Positions 52,125-62,857 are shown, counted from the stretch's first letter. The stretch is 64,000 nucleotides of DNA from Sphingomonas sp. RIT328 (GCF_000632225.1 NZ_JFYV01000045.1:124001-188000); one strand, 5' to 3'. Translations and numbers: made by a program. Notes: generated from the sequence alone by a model not told the origin.

Positions 52125-55100
52125 GTGGCCACCAATCAAGCCGGCGTCGAATCGCCTGACGACGAGTCGATCTTCCAGAGCAAGCTGCCGCTGAAAGAGA
52201 AGCTGGACCGCGCCAGGACCGAACTGCTCGACCTTTCGGCCCGGAACAGACTGCTCAACATGCCGCGGTCGTCCAAGGGATCGCGCGCGGTCGAGATCGT
52301 CGACGAGGTCAGCGCCGAGGTGTTCCGGCTGCTCGTCAGGGAGGGCCGACCGTTCACCTTCCTGGCCGGGAAGGCGGCTGCGGCGGAGACGTCGATGGAT
52401 GATGCGGAGGACGCCGACGAGATCCGGGATCTCGCCCAGCCGGAGGACGACGTGGCCGACGAGCGGGGCGTCCAGTCGCGTCACGCCGACACGCGGCTCC
52501 AGACGCGGCTGACGCCGAAGGGGCTGCAGAAGCGCCTCCTCGAACTCTACTTCGATGCCCGGACGCTCGAGGAGGAGCAGGGCGTCAACATCCTGTATCT
52601 GACCCTGGGCGCGTTGAAGTGGATCGACCCCCAGAACGCCGCCAACATCCGCTACGCGCCGCTGGTGCTGGTCCCCGTCAGCCTCGAGCGGGGCAACGCC
52701 GGCGAGAAGTTCAAGCTGCGCGTGCGCCAGGACGACTACGCCTCGAACCTCTCGCTCGAGGCGTTCCTGGACCGGACGCAGGGCATACGTCTCCCGGTGT
52801 TCGAGGCGGGCGACGGCTTCAACGTCGCTGCTTACTTCGAGGAGATAGCGGACGCGGTTGCCGCGAAGCCCGGATGGGAGGTGCTGCCGGACAGCATGGT
52901 CCTCGGCTTCTTCTCGTTCGCGAAGTTCCTGATGTATCGCGATCTCGATCCGGCCAACTGGCCGGCCGGCGGCCGGATCACCGACCGTCCCCTGGTCCGC
53001 GGCCTGCTGGCCGAGGGCTTCGAGGGCTCCGGCGACATGATCCCGGAGGATGCGAACATCGATCCGTTCATCCCGCCGGCGGAGATGCTGCACATCCTGG
53101 ACAGCGACAGCTCGCAGGCGCTCGCCATCCACGAGGTGCGCCGTGGCCGCGACATGGTGATCCAGGGGCCGCCGGGCACGGGCAAGAGCCAGACGATCGC
53201 GAACATCGTCGCGTCGGCCGTGGCGGATGGTAAGACCGTCCTGTTCGTCGCCGAGAAGATGGCCGCGCTCGAGGTCGTCAAGCGACGCCTCGACGCGACC
53301 GGAGTCGGCGACGCCTGCCTCGAGCTGCACAGCAGCAAGGCGAACAAGCGGGGACTGCTCGAGGAGCTGCGGCGCACGTGGGAGCTCGGCTCTCCGAAGG
53401 GGCAGGACGCGGGCACGCTCAACGCCAGGCTCCTGACGGCGCGGGATCGCCTCAACGCCCACGCCCGCCGCATGCATGAGCCACACTCGAAGTCCGGGCT
53501 CACCCCGTATCAGGTCGTCGGGCAGCTCAGCCGGCTGCGCCTCGACGGCGAGAGGCCGTCGGACGTCAGGCTGGACGACGCGGAGCGGTGGTCCGCCGAC
53601 GACTTCGCCGAACGGCACGACGTCGTGTCGGAGCTCGTCGCCCGCATCGGCGTGATCGGGCGGCCCGACGACCACCTGTGGCGGGGCGTCGGTCTCGCCT
53701 CGATCGTCCCGACGGACGTCGAACGGCTGGTCGAGCGCCTGCGGACGCTCGCGGACGAGCTGTCGACGATAGACGACGATCAGGCCCGGCTGGCCGAACG
53801 GCTCGAGGCCGCGAGACCGCAGCAAATGGCCGACGCCGATCCTCTGATCGCGTTGGCCATGCGTGTCGCGACGGCGCCGGACCTCGCTCCCGCCGCGCTC
53901 GCCAGTCCCGCGTGGGACGTGGAGGCGCCTGCCGTCGCGGCCCTGCTCGAGCACGGACTGCGCTTCCGGCATCTCCGCTCCGAACTCGCGGAGGCGATGA
54001 CGCCGGCGGCGTGGGACGCCGACCTCGGCGAGACGATGGAGGCGCTTGCGCTCTTGCCCCCGACGTTCGGCGCGTCCGCGTTCGAGGACCTGCGGTCGGC
54101 GGCCGAAACGCTGCCGCGGCTGCTTGCGGAGGCCGCGTCGCTCGCCAGGCTCGTGGGTCGGGACGCCCCGACGGACGCCGCGGCCATCGACCGCCTCGTC
54201 CTCGTCGCCGAACGCGTCTCGGCCGCGCCGGACGCGAGCGCGGAGGCCTTCGCGTCCGACCTCTGGGACGACGGCGTGGAGCGTGCGGGCGACGTCGCGC
54301 TCGCCGTCGCGGAACTGGAGGCCGCGCGAGGGACGGTTGGCGGCGGACTGACCGACGCCGCCTGGAATCTCGACCTCTCGCATGCGCGTGGCGTGCTCGC
54401 CTCGCATGGCACGAGCTTCACGAGGTTCTTCAGCGGCGAATGGCGCCGGGCGAACAAGCTCGTCCGGTCCGTCCTCTCCCGCCCCGACGCCGGTCCCGAC
54501 GAGGTCCTGTCCCTCCTGGACGCGCTGGCGCGCGGCCAGGCGGCCAAGCGCAGCCTCGTCGCCGAGGCGACGTTCGCGGCGAGCGCCTTCGGCGCCGACT
54601 GGAGGGGCGAGCGCTCCGCGTCGGCTCCGCTGCTCGCGCTCGTCGAGTGGATGAGGTCGCTGCGCGGCCTCGGCGCCGAACCGCGCATCATCGCCGCACG
54701 ACGTCCCGACCGCGCCGGCATCGGCAGCAAGGCCGCCGCGACTGCGCGATCGCTCGAGGACGCCACGGCCCTGCTCGACCGGATGTGGCACGACATCGGG
54801 GATTTCCGGCAGGGCCTCTTCGCGGACGCGCCCGATGCCCTGCACGCGAACCTTCCGTCGATCGCCGCCACGACGTCTCGGCTGCATCGGGCGGACGTCG
54901 CGTCGTCCGCCCTCTTCCGCGTCGCTCCGGACGACCTCGAGGAACGCCGCCGCCTCCTCCGTCAGCTTGACGCTGGCCAGCGGATGCTGCGCCTCGTCGA
55001 GGAGGGCGCGCCCCTTGGCCGAGCCGCCTTCGACGCGGCATGGCTCGGCGTGGAGACCGATTGGGACGCGCTGACGAACGCCGTTCGGTGGATCGAAGGG

Positions 55101-58100
55101 AATGCCGACATCCGCCTGCTCGCGAGTCGTCTTGTCGATCGGACCGCGCCTGCGACGTTGGCGAGGTCCGTGACGGCGGCGCGATGGGACTTTCTGGAGC
55201 GGTTCGCCGCGGAGGTGGGCTTCCTGCGCCTCGATGCGGCATATGCCCTCGGCCAGGCGGATCCCTCGCTGCTCGACATCCGTGATCTGCACGCGCGGCT
55301 GACGGCATGGATCGCCGGCGGCGAGCAGCTCTCGCAATGGGTGTTCTACCGCGACCGCGCGGAGCAGGGGAAGGCGCTCGGCTGTGGCGACGTCGTCGCG
55401 AGGCTCGCGGACGGACGGCTCGAACCTGCCCTCGGGGTCGCCGGGTTCGAGATGGCCTACTACGAGGCGGTGTATGCCGACCTCGTCGACGCCCAGCCCG
55501 AGCTGGGCCGCTTCGATGGCACGCTCCACGGCCGTCTCGCGCGCGAGTTCGCCGAGATGGACGGGCAGCGCATCGTCGCGGCGAGCCTGGAGGTGGCGCG
55601 GGCCCACCATGGTCGGGTGCCCGCCCGCGACGGAGGCGCGGCCGGTCCCCTCGGGGTTCTTCGATCGGAAATCGCGCGCAAGCGCGGCCACATGCCGATC
55701 CGCAGGCTGATGGAGAACGCCGGTCCCGCCGTGCAGGCGCTGAAGCCCGTGTTCATGATGAGCCCGCTCTCGGTCGCGCAGTTCCTCGCCCCCGGCGCCT
55801 TCGAATTCGACCTGCTGGTCATGGACGAGGCGAGCCAGATCCAGCCGGTAGACGCGCTCGGAGCGGTCGCCCGTGCGAAGCAGGTGGTCGTGGTGGGCGA
55901 TCCCAAGCAGCTCCCGCCGACCGCCTTCTTCTCCAAGATGACGAGCGGAGGCTCGGACGAGGAGGAGGATGCCGGTGGGCGCGTCGCCGACATCGAGAGC
56001 ATCCTCGGCCTCTTCACGGCGCGGGGACTTCCGATGCGGATGCTGCGGTGGCACTATCGCAGCAAGCACCAGTCGCTGATCGCGGTCAGCAACCGCCAGT
56101 TCTACGAGAACAAGCTCTTCATCGTGCCCAGCCCCTACACTGCGGAAGCGGGCATGGGCCTTCGCTTCCATCACATTCCGCAGGGCATCTTCGATGCCGG
56201 CGCGACCCGGACCAACATGGTCGAGGCGAGGATCGTGGCCCAGGCCATCGTCACCCACGCCAGGGAGCACGGCGACCTGTCGCTCGGGGTGGCGGCGTTC
56301 TCCGCGGCGCAGCGCCGCGCCATCCTGGATCAGCTTGAACTGCTGCGGCGCAACCTCGCACCCGAGGTCGAAGCCTTCTTCCAGGCGCACCATTCCGAGC
56401 CGTTCTTCGTCAAGAACCTGGAGAACGTCCAGGGGGACGAGCGGGACGTGATCTTCATCTCGGTCGGCTACGGCTCGACGGTCCCCGGCGGCCGGGTGCC
56501 GATGCGCTTCGGGCCCCTCGGATCGGACGGCGGCGAGCGGCGGCTCAACGTCCTCATCAGCCGGGCGAAGCAGCGCTGCGAGGTCTTCGCGTCGATGACG
56601 GACGAGGACATCGATCCCGACTTCGCGGCGACCCGCAAGGGCGTCCTCGCCTTCCGCATATTCCTGCACTTCGCACGCACCGGAAAGATGACCCTGGCGG
56701 AGAGCACGGGGCGCGATCACGACAGCGTCTTCGAGGAGCAGATCGCTAGGGCGCTCCAAGAGAAAGGGTATCAGGTCCACCGCCAGGTCGGCCTCGCCGG
56801 CTTCTTCATCGACCTCGCCGTCGCCGACGCGGACCGCCCGGGGCGGTATCTTCTAGGGATCGAATGCGACGGCGCGTCGTACCACGACGCGCGGTCCGCC
56901 CGCGACCGCGACAGGCTGCGCCAGTCGGTGCTCGAGAGCCATGGATGGTCGATCCACCGCGTCTGGAGCACCGACTGGTTCCAGCGTCCGAACGAGCAGC
57001 TGGAGCTCATCATTGCGCGCATCGAGGCGGCGAAGCTCGAGCACGACGCCTTGGCGGCCGGGCGAAAGGCGCATCGGGCGGTGCCTTACGACATCGTCGC
57101 GATCGAACGCGAGGACGTGACCGAGATCGGTCTCGCCGCCGCGGAAGAGCCGAAGCCCCCCCGCCTCTACGAGGAGGCCGTCGTCTCTCGGCCCGACCAC
57201 ATCGTCTGCGACATCCACGAGGCTCCGCGTGGCATCATCTCCGCGCTCGCCGAGAAGGTGGTGGACGTCGAGGGGCCGGTGCACGTCGACGAGGTGGTCG
57301 GCCGCATCCGCAGCGCCTGGGGCCTGAAGCGCGCAGGCGGCCGGATCCACGAAGCCGTCGAGATCGCCGTCGAGGTCTCGGTCAGAACCGGCCGGCTGCG
57401 ACGCGACGGGGATTTCCTGTCGCTGCCGGATCGGCAGCCCAGAATCCGCGACCGGAGCGCGGTCACGTCCCTGACCCTGCGCCGCTGCGAGGCGCTCCCG
57501 CCTGCGGAGATCGAGCTCGCGGTGCTCGACGTCGTTCGGACGAACTTCGGAGCGACGGACGAGCAGATCGGCCTCGCGGTCTCCCGGGCGATCGGCTTCA
57601 AGTCGACCAGCGGGCAGCTTCGCGAACTCATCTCAGGGATCACCGCGGCGGCGATCGGCAAGAAGTGGCTGGAACGCCGGAACGGCATGCTGGTCGAGGG
57701 GCCCCAGGCGCCCGTCGCCCCGAAGCCCGTCCGACCGCCCTCCCCGCTGCTGGATCTGATAGCTCAGGGCGAGCACGAGGCGCTCGAGTTCAAGGAGACG
57801 CTCCGATGGGACGTCGCCCTGCAGGCGCCGAACAGGAAGCTCGAGGACGTCGTCGTCAAGACGCTCGCCGGGTTCGCGAACCGGGTGGGTGGAACGCTTC
57901 TCGTCGGCGTGGCCGACGACGGGACGATCCAGGGCTTGGAGCGCGACTTCGCCGCCCTCGGCGGCACGCAGGACAAGATGCAGCTGCACCTGACCAACCT
58001 AGTGACGAACCACTTCGGACAGGCGTATCGCGCCTCCCGGGTTCGGATCGGCTTTCCCGAGGAGGACGGCAAGGTCGTGTGCCGCATCGACGTCGAGCCT

Positions 58101-58241
58101 TCGCCTTCGGCGGTCTTCGTGAAGTTGGTCGACGCGCGCGGTCAGTCCTGCGAGCGTTTCTACGTCCGCTCCGGCAACTCGACGCAGGACCTCAGCCCAA
58201 GCGAGACGGCGGCCTACATCAGGGGCCACTTCAATGCCTGA
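52125..58241 (+). CDS. DUF4011 / SF1 helicase / Vsr-like nuclease / DUF3320 / AlbA_2 protein, probable defence factor
   Basis: A 2038-residue single polypeptide. An N-terminal DUF4011 region (residues about 20-200: RTELLDLSARNRLLNMPRSS, YLTLGALKWIDP) is followed by helicase motif I GPPGTGKSQTIANIV near 345-360, a long helical insert, then DEASQIQP near 1232 and GDPKQLPPTAFF near 1257 and the C-terminal SF1 part (ENVQGDERDVIFISVGYG, RRLNVLISRAK). A Vsr/DUF559-like endonuclease lies at about 1540-1640 (FFIDLAVADADRPGRYLLGIECDG, SYHDA, RVWSTDWF), then a DUF3320 region near 1715-1760 and an AlbA_2/Schlafen-type domain from 1878 (LEFKETLRWD, FANRVGGTLLVGVADDG). DUF4011-helicase-Vsr proteins are known anti-phage candidates (Hhe, as I recall). 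Start is GTG 52125 after GAGGAA. Confidence 0.92.
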   Translation: MATNQAGVESPDDESIFQSKLPLKEKLDRARTELLDLSARNRLLNMPRSSKGSRAVEIVDEVSAEVFRLLVREGRPFTFLAGKAAAAETSMDDAEDADEIRDLAQPEDDVADERGVQSRHADTRLQTRLTPKGLQKRLLELYFDARTLEEEQGVNILYLTLGALKWIDPQNAANIRYAPLVLVPVSLERGNAGEKFKLRVRQDDYASNLSLEAFLDRTQGIRLPVFEAGDGFNVAAYFEEIADAVAAKPGWEVLPDSMVLGFFSFAKFLMYRDLDPANWPAGGRITDRPLVRGLLAEGFEGSGDMIPEDANIDPFIPPAEMLHILDSDSSQALAIHEVRRGRDMVIQGPPGTGKSQTIANIVASAVADGKTVLFVAEKMAALEVVKRRLDATGVGDACLELHSSKANKRGLLEELRRTWELGSPKGQDAGTLNARLLTARDRLNAHARRMHEPHSKSGLTPYQVVGQLSRLRLDGERPSDVRLDDAERWSADDFAERHDVVSELVARIGVIGRPDDHLWRGVGLASIVPTDVERLVERLRTLADELSTIDDDQARLAERLEAARPQQMADADPLIALAMRVATAPDLAPAALASPAWDVEAPAVAALLEHGLRFRHLRSELAEAMTPAAWDADLGETMEALALLPPTFGASAFEDLRSAAETLPRLLAEAASLARLVGRDAPTDAAAIDRLVLVAERVSAAPDASAEAFASDLWDDGVERAGDVALAVAELEAARGTVGGGLTDAAWNLDLSHARGVLASHGTSFTRFFSGEWRRANKLVRSVLSRPDAGPDEVLSLLDALARGQAAKRSLVAEATFAASAFGADWRGERSASAPLLALVEWMRSLRGLGAEPRIIAARRPDRAGIGSKAAATARSLEDATALLDRMWHDIGDFRQGLFADAPDALHANLPSIAATTSRLHRADVASSALFRVAPDDLEERRRLLRQLDAGQRMLRLVEEGAPLGRAAFDAAWLGVETDWDALTNAVRWIEGNADIRLLASRLVDRTAPATLARSVTAARWDFLERFAAEVGFLRLDAAYALGQADPSLLDIRDLHARLTAWIAGGEQLSQWVFYRDRAEQGKALGCGDVVARLADGRLEPALGVAGFEMAYYEAVYADLVDAQPELGRFDGTLHGRLAREFAEMDGQRIVAASLEVARAHHGRVPARDGGAAGPLGVLRSEIARKRGHMPIRRLMENAGPAVQALKPVFMMSPLSVAQFLAPGAFEFDLLVMDEASQIQPVDALGAVARAKQVVVVGDPKQLPPTAFFSKMTSGGSDEEEDAGGRVADIESILGLFTARGLPMRMLRWHYRSKHQSLIAVSNRQFYENKLFIVPSPYTAEAGMGLRFHHIPQGIFDAGATRTNMVEARIVAQAIVTHAREHGDLSLGVAAFSAAQRRAILDQLELLRRNLAPEVEAFFQAHHSEPFFVKNLENVQGDERDVIFISVGYGSTVPGGRVPMRFGPLGSDGGERRLNVLISRAKQRCEVFASMTDEDIDPDFAATRKGVLAFRIFLHFARTGKMTLAESTGRDHDSVFEEQIARALQEKGYQVHRQVGLAGFFIDLAVADADRPGRYLLGIECDGASYHDARSARDRDRLRQSVLESHGWSIHRVWSTDWFQRPNEQLELIIARIEAAKLEHDALAAGRKAHRAVPYDIVAIEREDVTEIGLAAAEEPKPPRLYEEAVVSRPDHIVCDIHEAPRGIISALAEKVVDVEGPVHVDEVVGRIRSAWGLKRAGGRIHEAVEIAVEVSVRTGRLRRDGDFLSLPDRQPRIRDRSAVTSLTLRRCEALPPAEIELAVLDVVRTNFGATDEQIGLAVSRAIGFKSTSGQLRELISGITAAAIGKKWLERRNGMLVEGPQAPVAPKPVRPPSPLLDLIAQGEHEALEFKETLRWDVALQAPNRKLEDVVVKTLAGFANRVGGTLLVGVADDGTIQGLERDFAALGGTQDKMQLHLTNLVTNHFGQAYRASRVRIGFPEEDGKVVCRIDVEPSPSAVFVKLVDARGQSCERFYVRSGNSTQDLSPSETAAYIRGHFNA

Positions 58242-59442
58242 GGACATCGTCCGCACCCCACCGGAGCTCTTGGCCGAAGACCTCGGCCGCCCGATCGACG
58301 TTCACGGCACCTTTTGAGGCATGGTCCGGCGGCATGCGGCGGCCGGCCCGTCACCTGCCTGGGATATTCACCGCGGCTCGCCTCGACTCGGCCGATCATG
58401 TCACCTCGGCATTGGCCTTCGGGAGGTGTTCGACGTCCAACGTCGATGTCCATCACGGCGCCCGAAAAGAACCGCTCGATCCCGATCGCGGATTGATCGC
58501 GTTAACACTCTGGGCGTAGAGCAGACGGGTTCGCCAGCAGGCGGACCGAGGCGTGACAACCTCGTCGGTAAGTAGCCGTAAGCCCGGCCCGAACCAGTTT
58601 CGGCCGGGAAGCGGGCGTGCATGTCCAGGGTCTTCGGGCCTAAAGACGCTCGCGCCTGTCTTACCGCAGGTTGTCACCTCCCGGCTCACGGGCCGGCATC
58701 GCCTCGTTTTCAATGTGAGGCGGTGCCGCCGGCTGGGAGAGCCGACCGGCAGCGCCCGCGGATGGGGATCCGGCGTGGGCTTGTTCGACGACTCCCGCAG
58801 CAGGCGGCTGACGATCATCGGCGTCTCGACGGCGACGTCCGAAACCTGGCCGCTCGCCGCATGCGGCACCTCTGGCGTTGGCTCGCCCTGCGACGACGAG
58901 CAGCTTGGCGACCGTCAGATCGTAAACAACCGGCATCGCGGACGACTCCTGGGCGGAGCGCTTTCCGAAGTCCGCGGGAGCCCGCGCGCTCGCCAGCCAC
59001 GGGCCGCGAAGGGCGATCGGCGGCATAGACGTCCCGGGCACATAATCGCCTCTGCGGCGGGCGTCTGCGTGACCGGCGCTGCTCGTTCCCTACCTCCACC
59101 ACCTGACGATCGACACCCTGCCCTGCACCCCGACCATGAGCGATCTCGAGCCAGAGGATCGCGGTCCGAACCCGCGGGCTGGATGGTCGGCGGCACGGTC
59201 TCAGCAATCTCTCCGGCCTCTCGGCGCCGCACGTCCGTTCGGTGTCGGGACGATCGACTGAGCGGCCGAGGCGGCGGACCCCAGCGCGTCGGCGGCGCCG
59301 TGAGCGGCCCCTTCCGGGCACGCTCCCCGCCCCTGGCTCTCGCCACCCACTGATAGAACCGGACGTCCACCAAACGGACATGCGGCGCCGGGATGCCTTC
59401 CGGCGGTCGAAGACGCACGTCCATCGAACACGAGGAAAGAAC
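58242..59442. other. Gene-free stretch after the giant helicase gene
   Basis: 1.2 kb in which frames are open on both strands but all are Arg/Pro/Ser-rich. Around 58790-58960 the minus strand reads MPVVYDLTVAKLLVVAGRAN in one frame and VSDVAVETPMIVSRLLRESS in another, which could be halves of a decayed small gene. Nothing else is recognised. Confidence 0.45.
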
Positions 59443-60111
59443 ATGATGACCAGGATTACGGCCATGAGCGCTCTGGCGCTGCTCGCCGCCTGCGGATCGG
59501 CGTCGGTCGCCGAACGCGACGCCGCCGCGCAGACGGGGGCGGCCGCCAAGCCGTTGACGATAGCGGGTCTGCGGATCGGCATGTCCGCGCCCGAGGGGCA
59601 GGCGACGCTCGTCCGCGACGGATGGAACGTCCGGACGTCGGCCGGCGAGGACTGGGCGGCGACGGTAGACCGCGAGACGAAGCGACAGCGGAACGTCTTC
59701 CCCATCGAGGAGCCCAAGAACGGTATCGAGGCGCTGAACGCGCGGAAGGGCGACGAGGCGCTGATCGTGGAATTCCAGCCGACGCCCGGCGGCGACGTCG
59801 TCAAGTCGGTGAAGTATGCCGCTCCGGCCGCCGGCAGGACTCCGGTGCAGATCGCGGCGGAGATGACGAAGCGCTACGGGGGTCCTGGCTCGTCGAGGGT
59901 CGGCTCGCCTACCTACGAGGGAAATTGGTGCAGCGGCGGCGACCCCTGTCGTACGGTATTGGGCAATCGGCACGCGAACCTTCAGGCAAAGCTTGACGAC
60001 TACGGCAAGCTCAACCTCACGCTCTTGCAGGGCATCGAGGCCGATGAGGCATGGCAGGCCTCGATCAAGCGTGCCGCCGGTAGCCGCGGCCCGGCGAAAT
60101 CCTCTTTCTAG
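59443..60111 (+). CDS. Lipoprotein of unknown function
   Basis: A 222-residue protein with a lipoprotein signal (MMTRITAMSALALLAAC; Cys17), preceded by GAGGAAAG. The mature part has a GLRIGMSAPEGQATLVRDGW motif, like the SmpA/BamE-type or PepSY-like strand-helix of small envelope proteins, and a Cys pair in NWCSGGDPCRTV that probably forms a disulfide. The family is not recognised with certainty. It stands alone between gene-free stretches. Confidence 0.75.
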   Translation: MMTRITAMSALALLAACGSASVAERDAAAQTGAAAKPLTIAGLRIGMSAPEGQATLVRDGWNVRTSAGEDWAATVDRETKRQRNVFPIEEPKNGIEALNARKGDEALIVEFQPTPGGDVVKSVKYAAPAAGRTPVQIAAEMTKRYGGPGSSRVGSPTYEGNWCSGGDPCRTVLGNRHANLQAKLDDYGKLNLTLLQGIEADEAWQASIKRAAGSRGPAKSSF

Positions 60112-60625
60112 GGCAGTAGGGCGCCTACCAGAATCGAGAGTCGACGGGCGGCGGCGGATGTTTGAGCGCTATCGATCGTTTCGCGGCCGCCCGCCGGCGT
60201 TGCTTCTCGGCGTTAGTCGACGTCCCGCTTCCATCGGGTGGAGTCGGAAGGTGGACCGCGTCGACGGCATCGACGGCGCCCGCTCGGACCTGTTCCCGAT
60301 CCCCCGTCAGGGGACCGGCGGACGTTCGATCGCGGCGTGCGGGCGGCTTAGCCTCGCGGCGCCCCCCTGCCTGCCACGTCTCCACCGCGTCACCGGATAC
60401 CTCGCCCCCGTCGAGGCGGAGCCAAAGCGGCAGGCCCGCGTCTTGCAAGCTGCGCCGTCTAAGGCTGGTCCTCCAGCAGTCACCGTGATCGGGAACGGCC
60501 GTCCGCGCGGATCCGTCCACATGGACGGCCGACGGGATCGTCCGTCCAATAGAAGGACGGCGCCGCCAGCTCGGGGTGCTGAGACATCCTGTCGCTTGCC
60601 GCGAACGCCTCCTCGAGAGATCTCT
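60112..60625. other. Gene-free stretch
   Basis: About 510 bases between the lipoprotein gene and the convergent receptor gene. Open frames on both strands are Arg/Pro-rich. No terminator with a T-run was seen. Confidence 0.5.
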
Positions 60626-62818
60626 TTAGAACCGCATCGCGATGGTGCCCTGCACCGTGCGGCGATTGCCGTACCAGCACCAGCCATAGTCCAGATAGCA
60701 GGTCGTGACGTACTTCTTGTCGAAGAGATTGGCTGCGTTCAGGCTAAGCGTCGTCCCTTCGAGCCGCGGCAGCAACTTACCAAGATCGTAGCGCATCTGG
60801 GCGTCGAACAGCGTGAAGCCCGGCGTCCTCTGACGCGTCGCAACCGGATTGAAGGCGGCATCGTAGATCGTGCCGGCATAGATGCTGTCCACGTGTCGAA
60901 CGGCACCGCCAATTGCGAAGCCCGCGAGACCACCGTCGTTCGGGGCCCATTCGAGGTTGGCGGACGTCCCACCACGCCCGACGCCGAGGATGCCGTCGCC
61001 GACGTTGGCGGGGTTGGCGTCGGCGATGTTGCGCACCCTCTGGCGACTGAAGGCCAGCCTCGCGTTGAAGCCGTACGGCAGCGGCGCGGTTGCTTCGGCT
61101 TCGACGCCCTGCGACCGGTATTTGCCGCCCTGTGTCGAGATCTGAGTGACCGGATTGGTGACGATGATGTTGCTCTGGTCGATCCTGAACCAGGCAGCCG
61201 TCACGAGGATGGCAGTGCCCGGCACCGTGTATTTCGCACCCGCCTCGATCTGCTTGCCCTCCGTAGGCTTGGCCACCTGCAGCGGTCCCGTCTGGGAGGC
61301 GCGGAAGGTGCCATTGGGTTCGAAGGAGGTGGAGTAGCTGACATAGGGCGCCAGGCCGAACGAGGTCGCATACAGGGCGCCGACACGGTAGGTGAACTTC
61401 GCGTTTTCGACGGACGCCGTCTGCGGTGCGGAACGCACGCCGGCCCAATCCTGACGACCGCTCAGCAGCAGGCGCAGCCCTCCGATCGAAACCTGATCCT
61501 GAGCATAGACGCCTGCCTGATCGGACCGCGGCCTCGCAGTGTTGACACCGAAGTTGTTGGGCACGTCCTCGGGCCGCCGCGGCACGACCATCGTCCCGTA
61601 TACGGGAGCATAGCCGTTCAGCACCGTGCCGGATCCGAACGCGTTTACCGTGCTGGCTCTGCCCGTCTGATAATCAAGGCCGAACAGAAGATCGTGCTTG
61701 AGCGCTCCGGTTTGCACGCGTCCGCGCAGCTGGTTGTCGAACACCCAGGAGTCGGCACGCTCGCGCGTCGAGTAGGAGGAGCGGCTGAACAGCGCCGTGT
61801 TGCCGGTGGGATCGGCCAAAGCGCCGTTGGCGTAGACTATGCCGAGGCTGGACGTTGCATGCTGATAGCGCCCCGAGGCGCGGATGCTCCAGTCGGGGTT
61901 GATGGTGTGGGTGAGGATGTATGTCGCCGACGCCTGCTCGCGCTTGAAGAAGTTGTCGGGTTCACCGAAGTCGCGGCTGGTCGGCAATCTGCCGTTCGGG
62001 TTTGGCAGGAACGTGCCCGATGCGGGGAATACGCTGTAGCTGCCGTTCTGAGGATCATGCGAATAGGCGGCCAGCAGCGTCAGCTGCGTGGCGTGATCCG
62101 CGTTGATTGTGACCGCGCCGTTGATAGTCTGGCGCTCGCGTCGGCTGAAGTCCTGCTGAGTGCGCGCGCCGTTCGCGCTGCCGTAGAGGCGCCAGAGCAC
62201 CGACGACCCGGCTCTGCCTCCGACGTCGACGTCGGCACGATACAGGTCGTATGTGCCGTATGTCCCCGAGACCGCGCCGTACAAGTCCTGGTCGAGCGGC
62301 AGCTTGCTGGACAGAGCCACCAGCCCGCCTGGCCCGGACTGGCCGTAGAGGACAGACGCCGGCCCCTTGACCACCTCGATGCGATCGAGCCGCGAGACGT
62401 CGATCTGCGGCGTCAGGTATCCCGCACCACCGATGAGCTTGAGGCCGTCGAGGAATTGCGGGGCGTCGAAGCCACGCAGCTTGAACTGGTCGTAGACCTC
62501 GGCGCTTGAGCCACGCTGCTCCGTCGTCACGCCCGCGACGAACCGCAGCGCCTGGTTGAGGTTGGCGAGGCCGAGCTTGGCGATCTCCTCGGAGCTTATG
62601 ACGCTGATCGACTGCGGAGTCTCGGCGATCGGCAGGTCGCTCTTCGTCCCCGAGGAGGCCACGCCGACAGGCTTGGCGCCGGTCACCACGATGTCGGTCG
62701 CCGACGAACCCGCGGTCTGCGGCTCATCAGGATCCGAAGCTGCCCAGGACGCCGCAGACGGCAGCAGCAGCGCGCCGGCGATGCCGCTCAACAATACGGT
62801 TCGAAAACGACGTTGCAT
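60626..62818 (-). CDS. TonB-dependent siderophore receptor, FhuA-like
   Basis: A 730-residue receptor. The signal peptide is TVLLSGIAGALLLPSAASWA; the TonB box is TDIVVTGA; the plug has AETPQSISVISSEEIAKLG, QFKLRGFDAPQFLDGLKLI and IEVVKGPASVLYGQSGPGG; the barrel has IDQSNIIVTNP and GVEAEATAPLPYG. The end CYLDYGWCWYGNRRTVQGTI is the paired-Cys loop and last strands of FhuA-type hydroxamate-siderophore receptors. No STN domain. It should import ferric siderophore. A possible Fur-type site lies upstream at 62858-62872. Confidence 0.93.
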   Translation of the reverse strand: MQRRFRTVLLSGIAGALLLPSAASWAASDPDEPQTAGSSATDIVVTGAKPVGVASSGTKSDLPIAETPQSISVISSEEIAKLGLANLNQALRFVAGVTTEQRGSSAEVYDQFKLRGFDAPQFLDGLKLIGGAGYLTPQIDVSRLDRIEVVKGPASVLYGQSGPGGLVALSSKLPLDQDLYGAVSGTYGTYDLYRADVDVGGRAGSSVLWRLYGSANGARTQQDFSRRERQTINGAVTINADHATQLTLLAAYSHDPQNGSYSVFPASGTFLPNPNGRLPTSRDFGEPDNFFKREQASATYILTHTINPDWSIRASGRYQHATSSLGIVYANGALADPTGNTALFSRSSYSTRERADSWVFDNQLRGRVQTGALKHDLLFGLDYQTGRASTVNAFGSGTVLNGYAPVYGTMVVPRRPEDVPNNFGVNTARPRSDQAGVYAQDQVSIGGLRLLLSGRQDWAGVRSAPQTASVENAKFTYRVGALYATSFGLAPYVSYSTSFEPNGTFRASQTGPLQVAKPTEGKQIEAGAKYTVPGTAILVTAAWFRIDQSNIIVTNPVTQISTQGGKYRSQGVEAEATAPLPYGFNARLAFSRQRVRNIADANPANVGDGILGVGRGGTSANLEWAPNDGGLAGFAIGGAVRHVDSIYAGTIYDAAFNPVATRQRTPGFTLFDAQMRYDLGKLLPRLEGTTLSLNAANLFDKKYVTTCYLDYGWCWYGNRRTVQGTIAMRF

Positions 62819-62857
62819 GTAGGTCGACCCCCAATTCGACGGCCTCCTTATTGATCA

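Noticed and set aside
51786..56780. Very long open frame on the minus strand opposite the helicase gene
   Set aside because: It is the antisense shadow of the helicase gene: Arg/Asp/Glu-rich, without domains, while the plus strand shows clear helicase and nuclease motifs.
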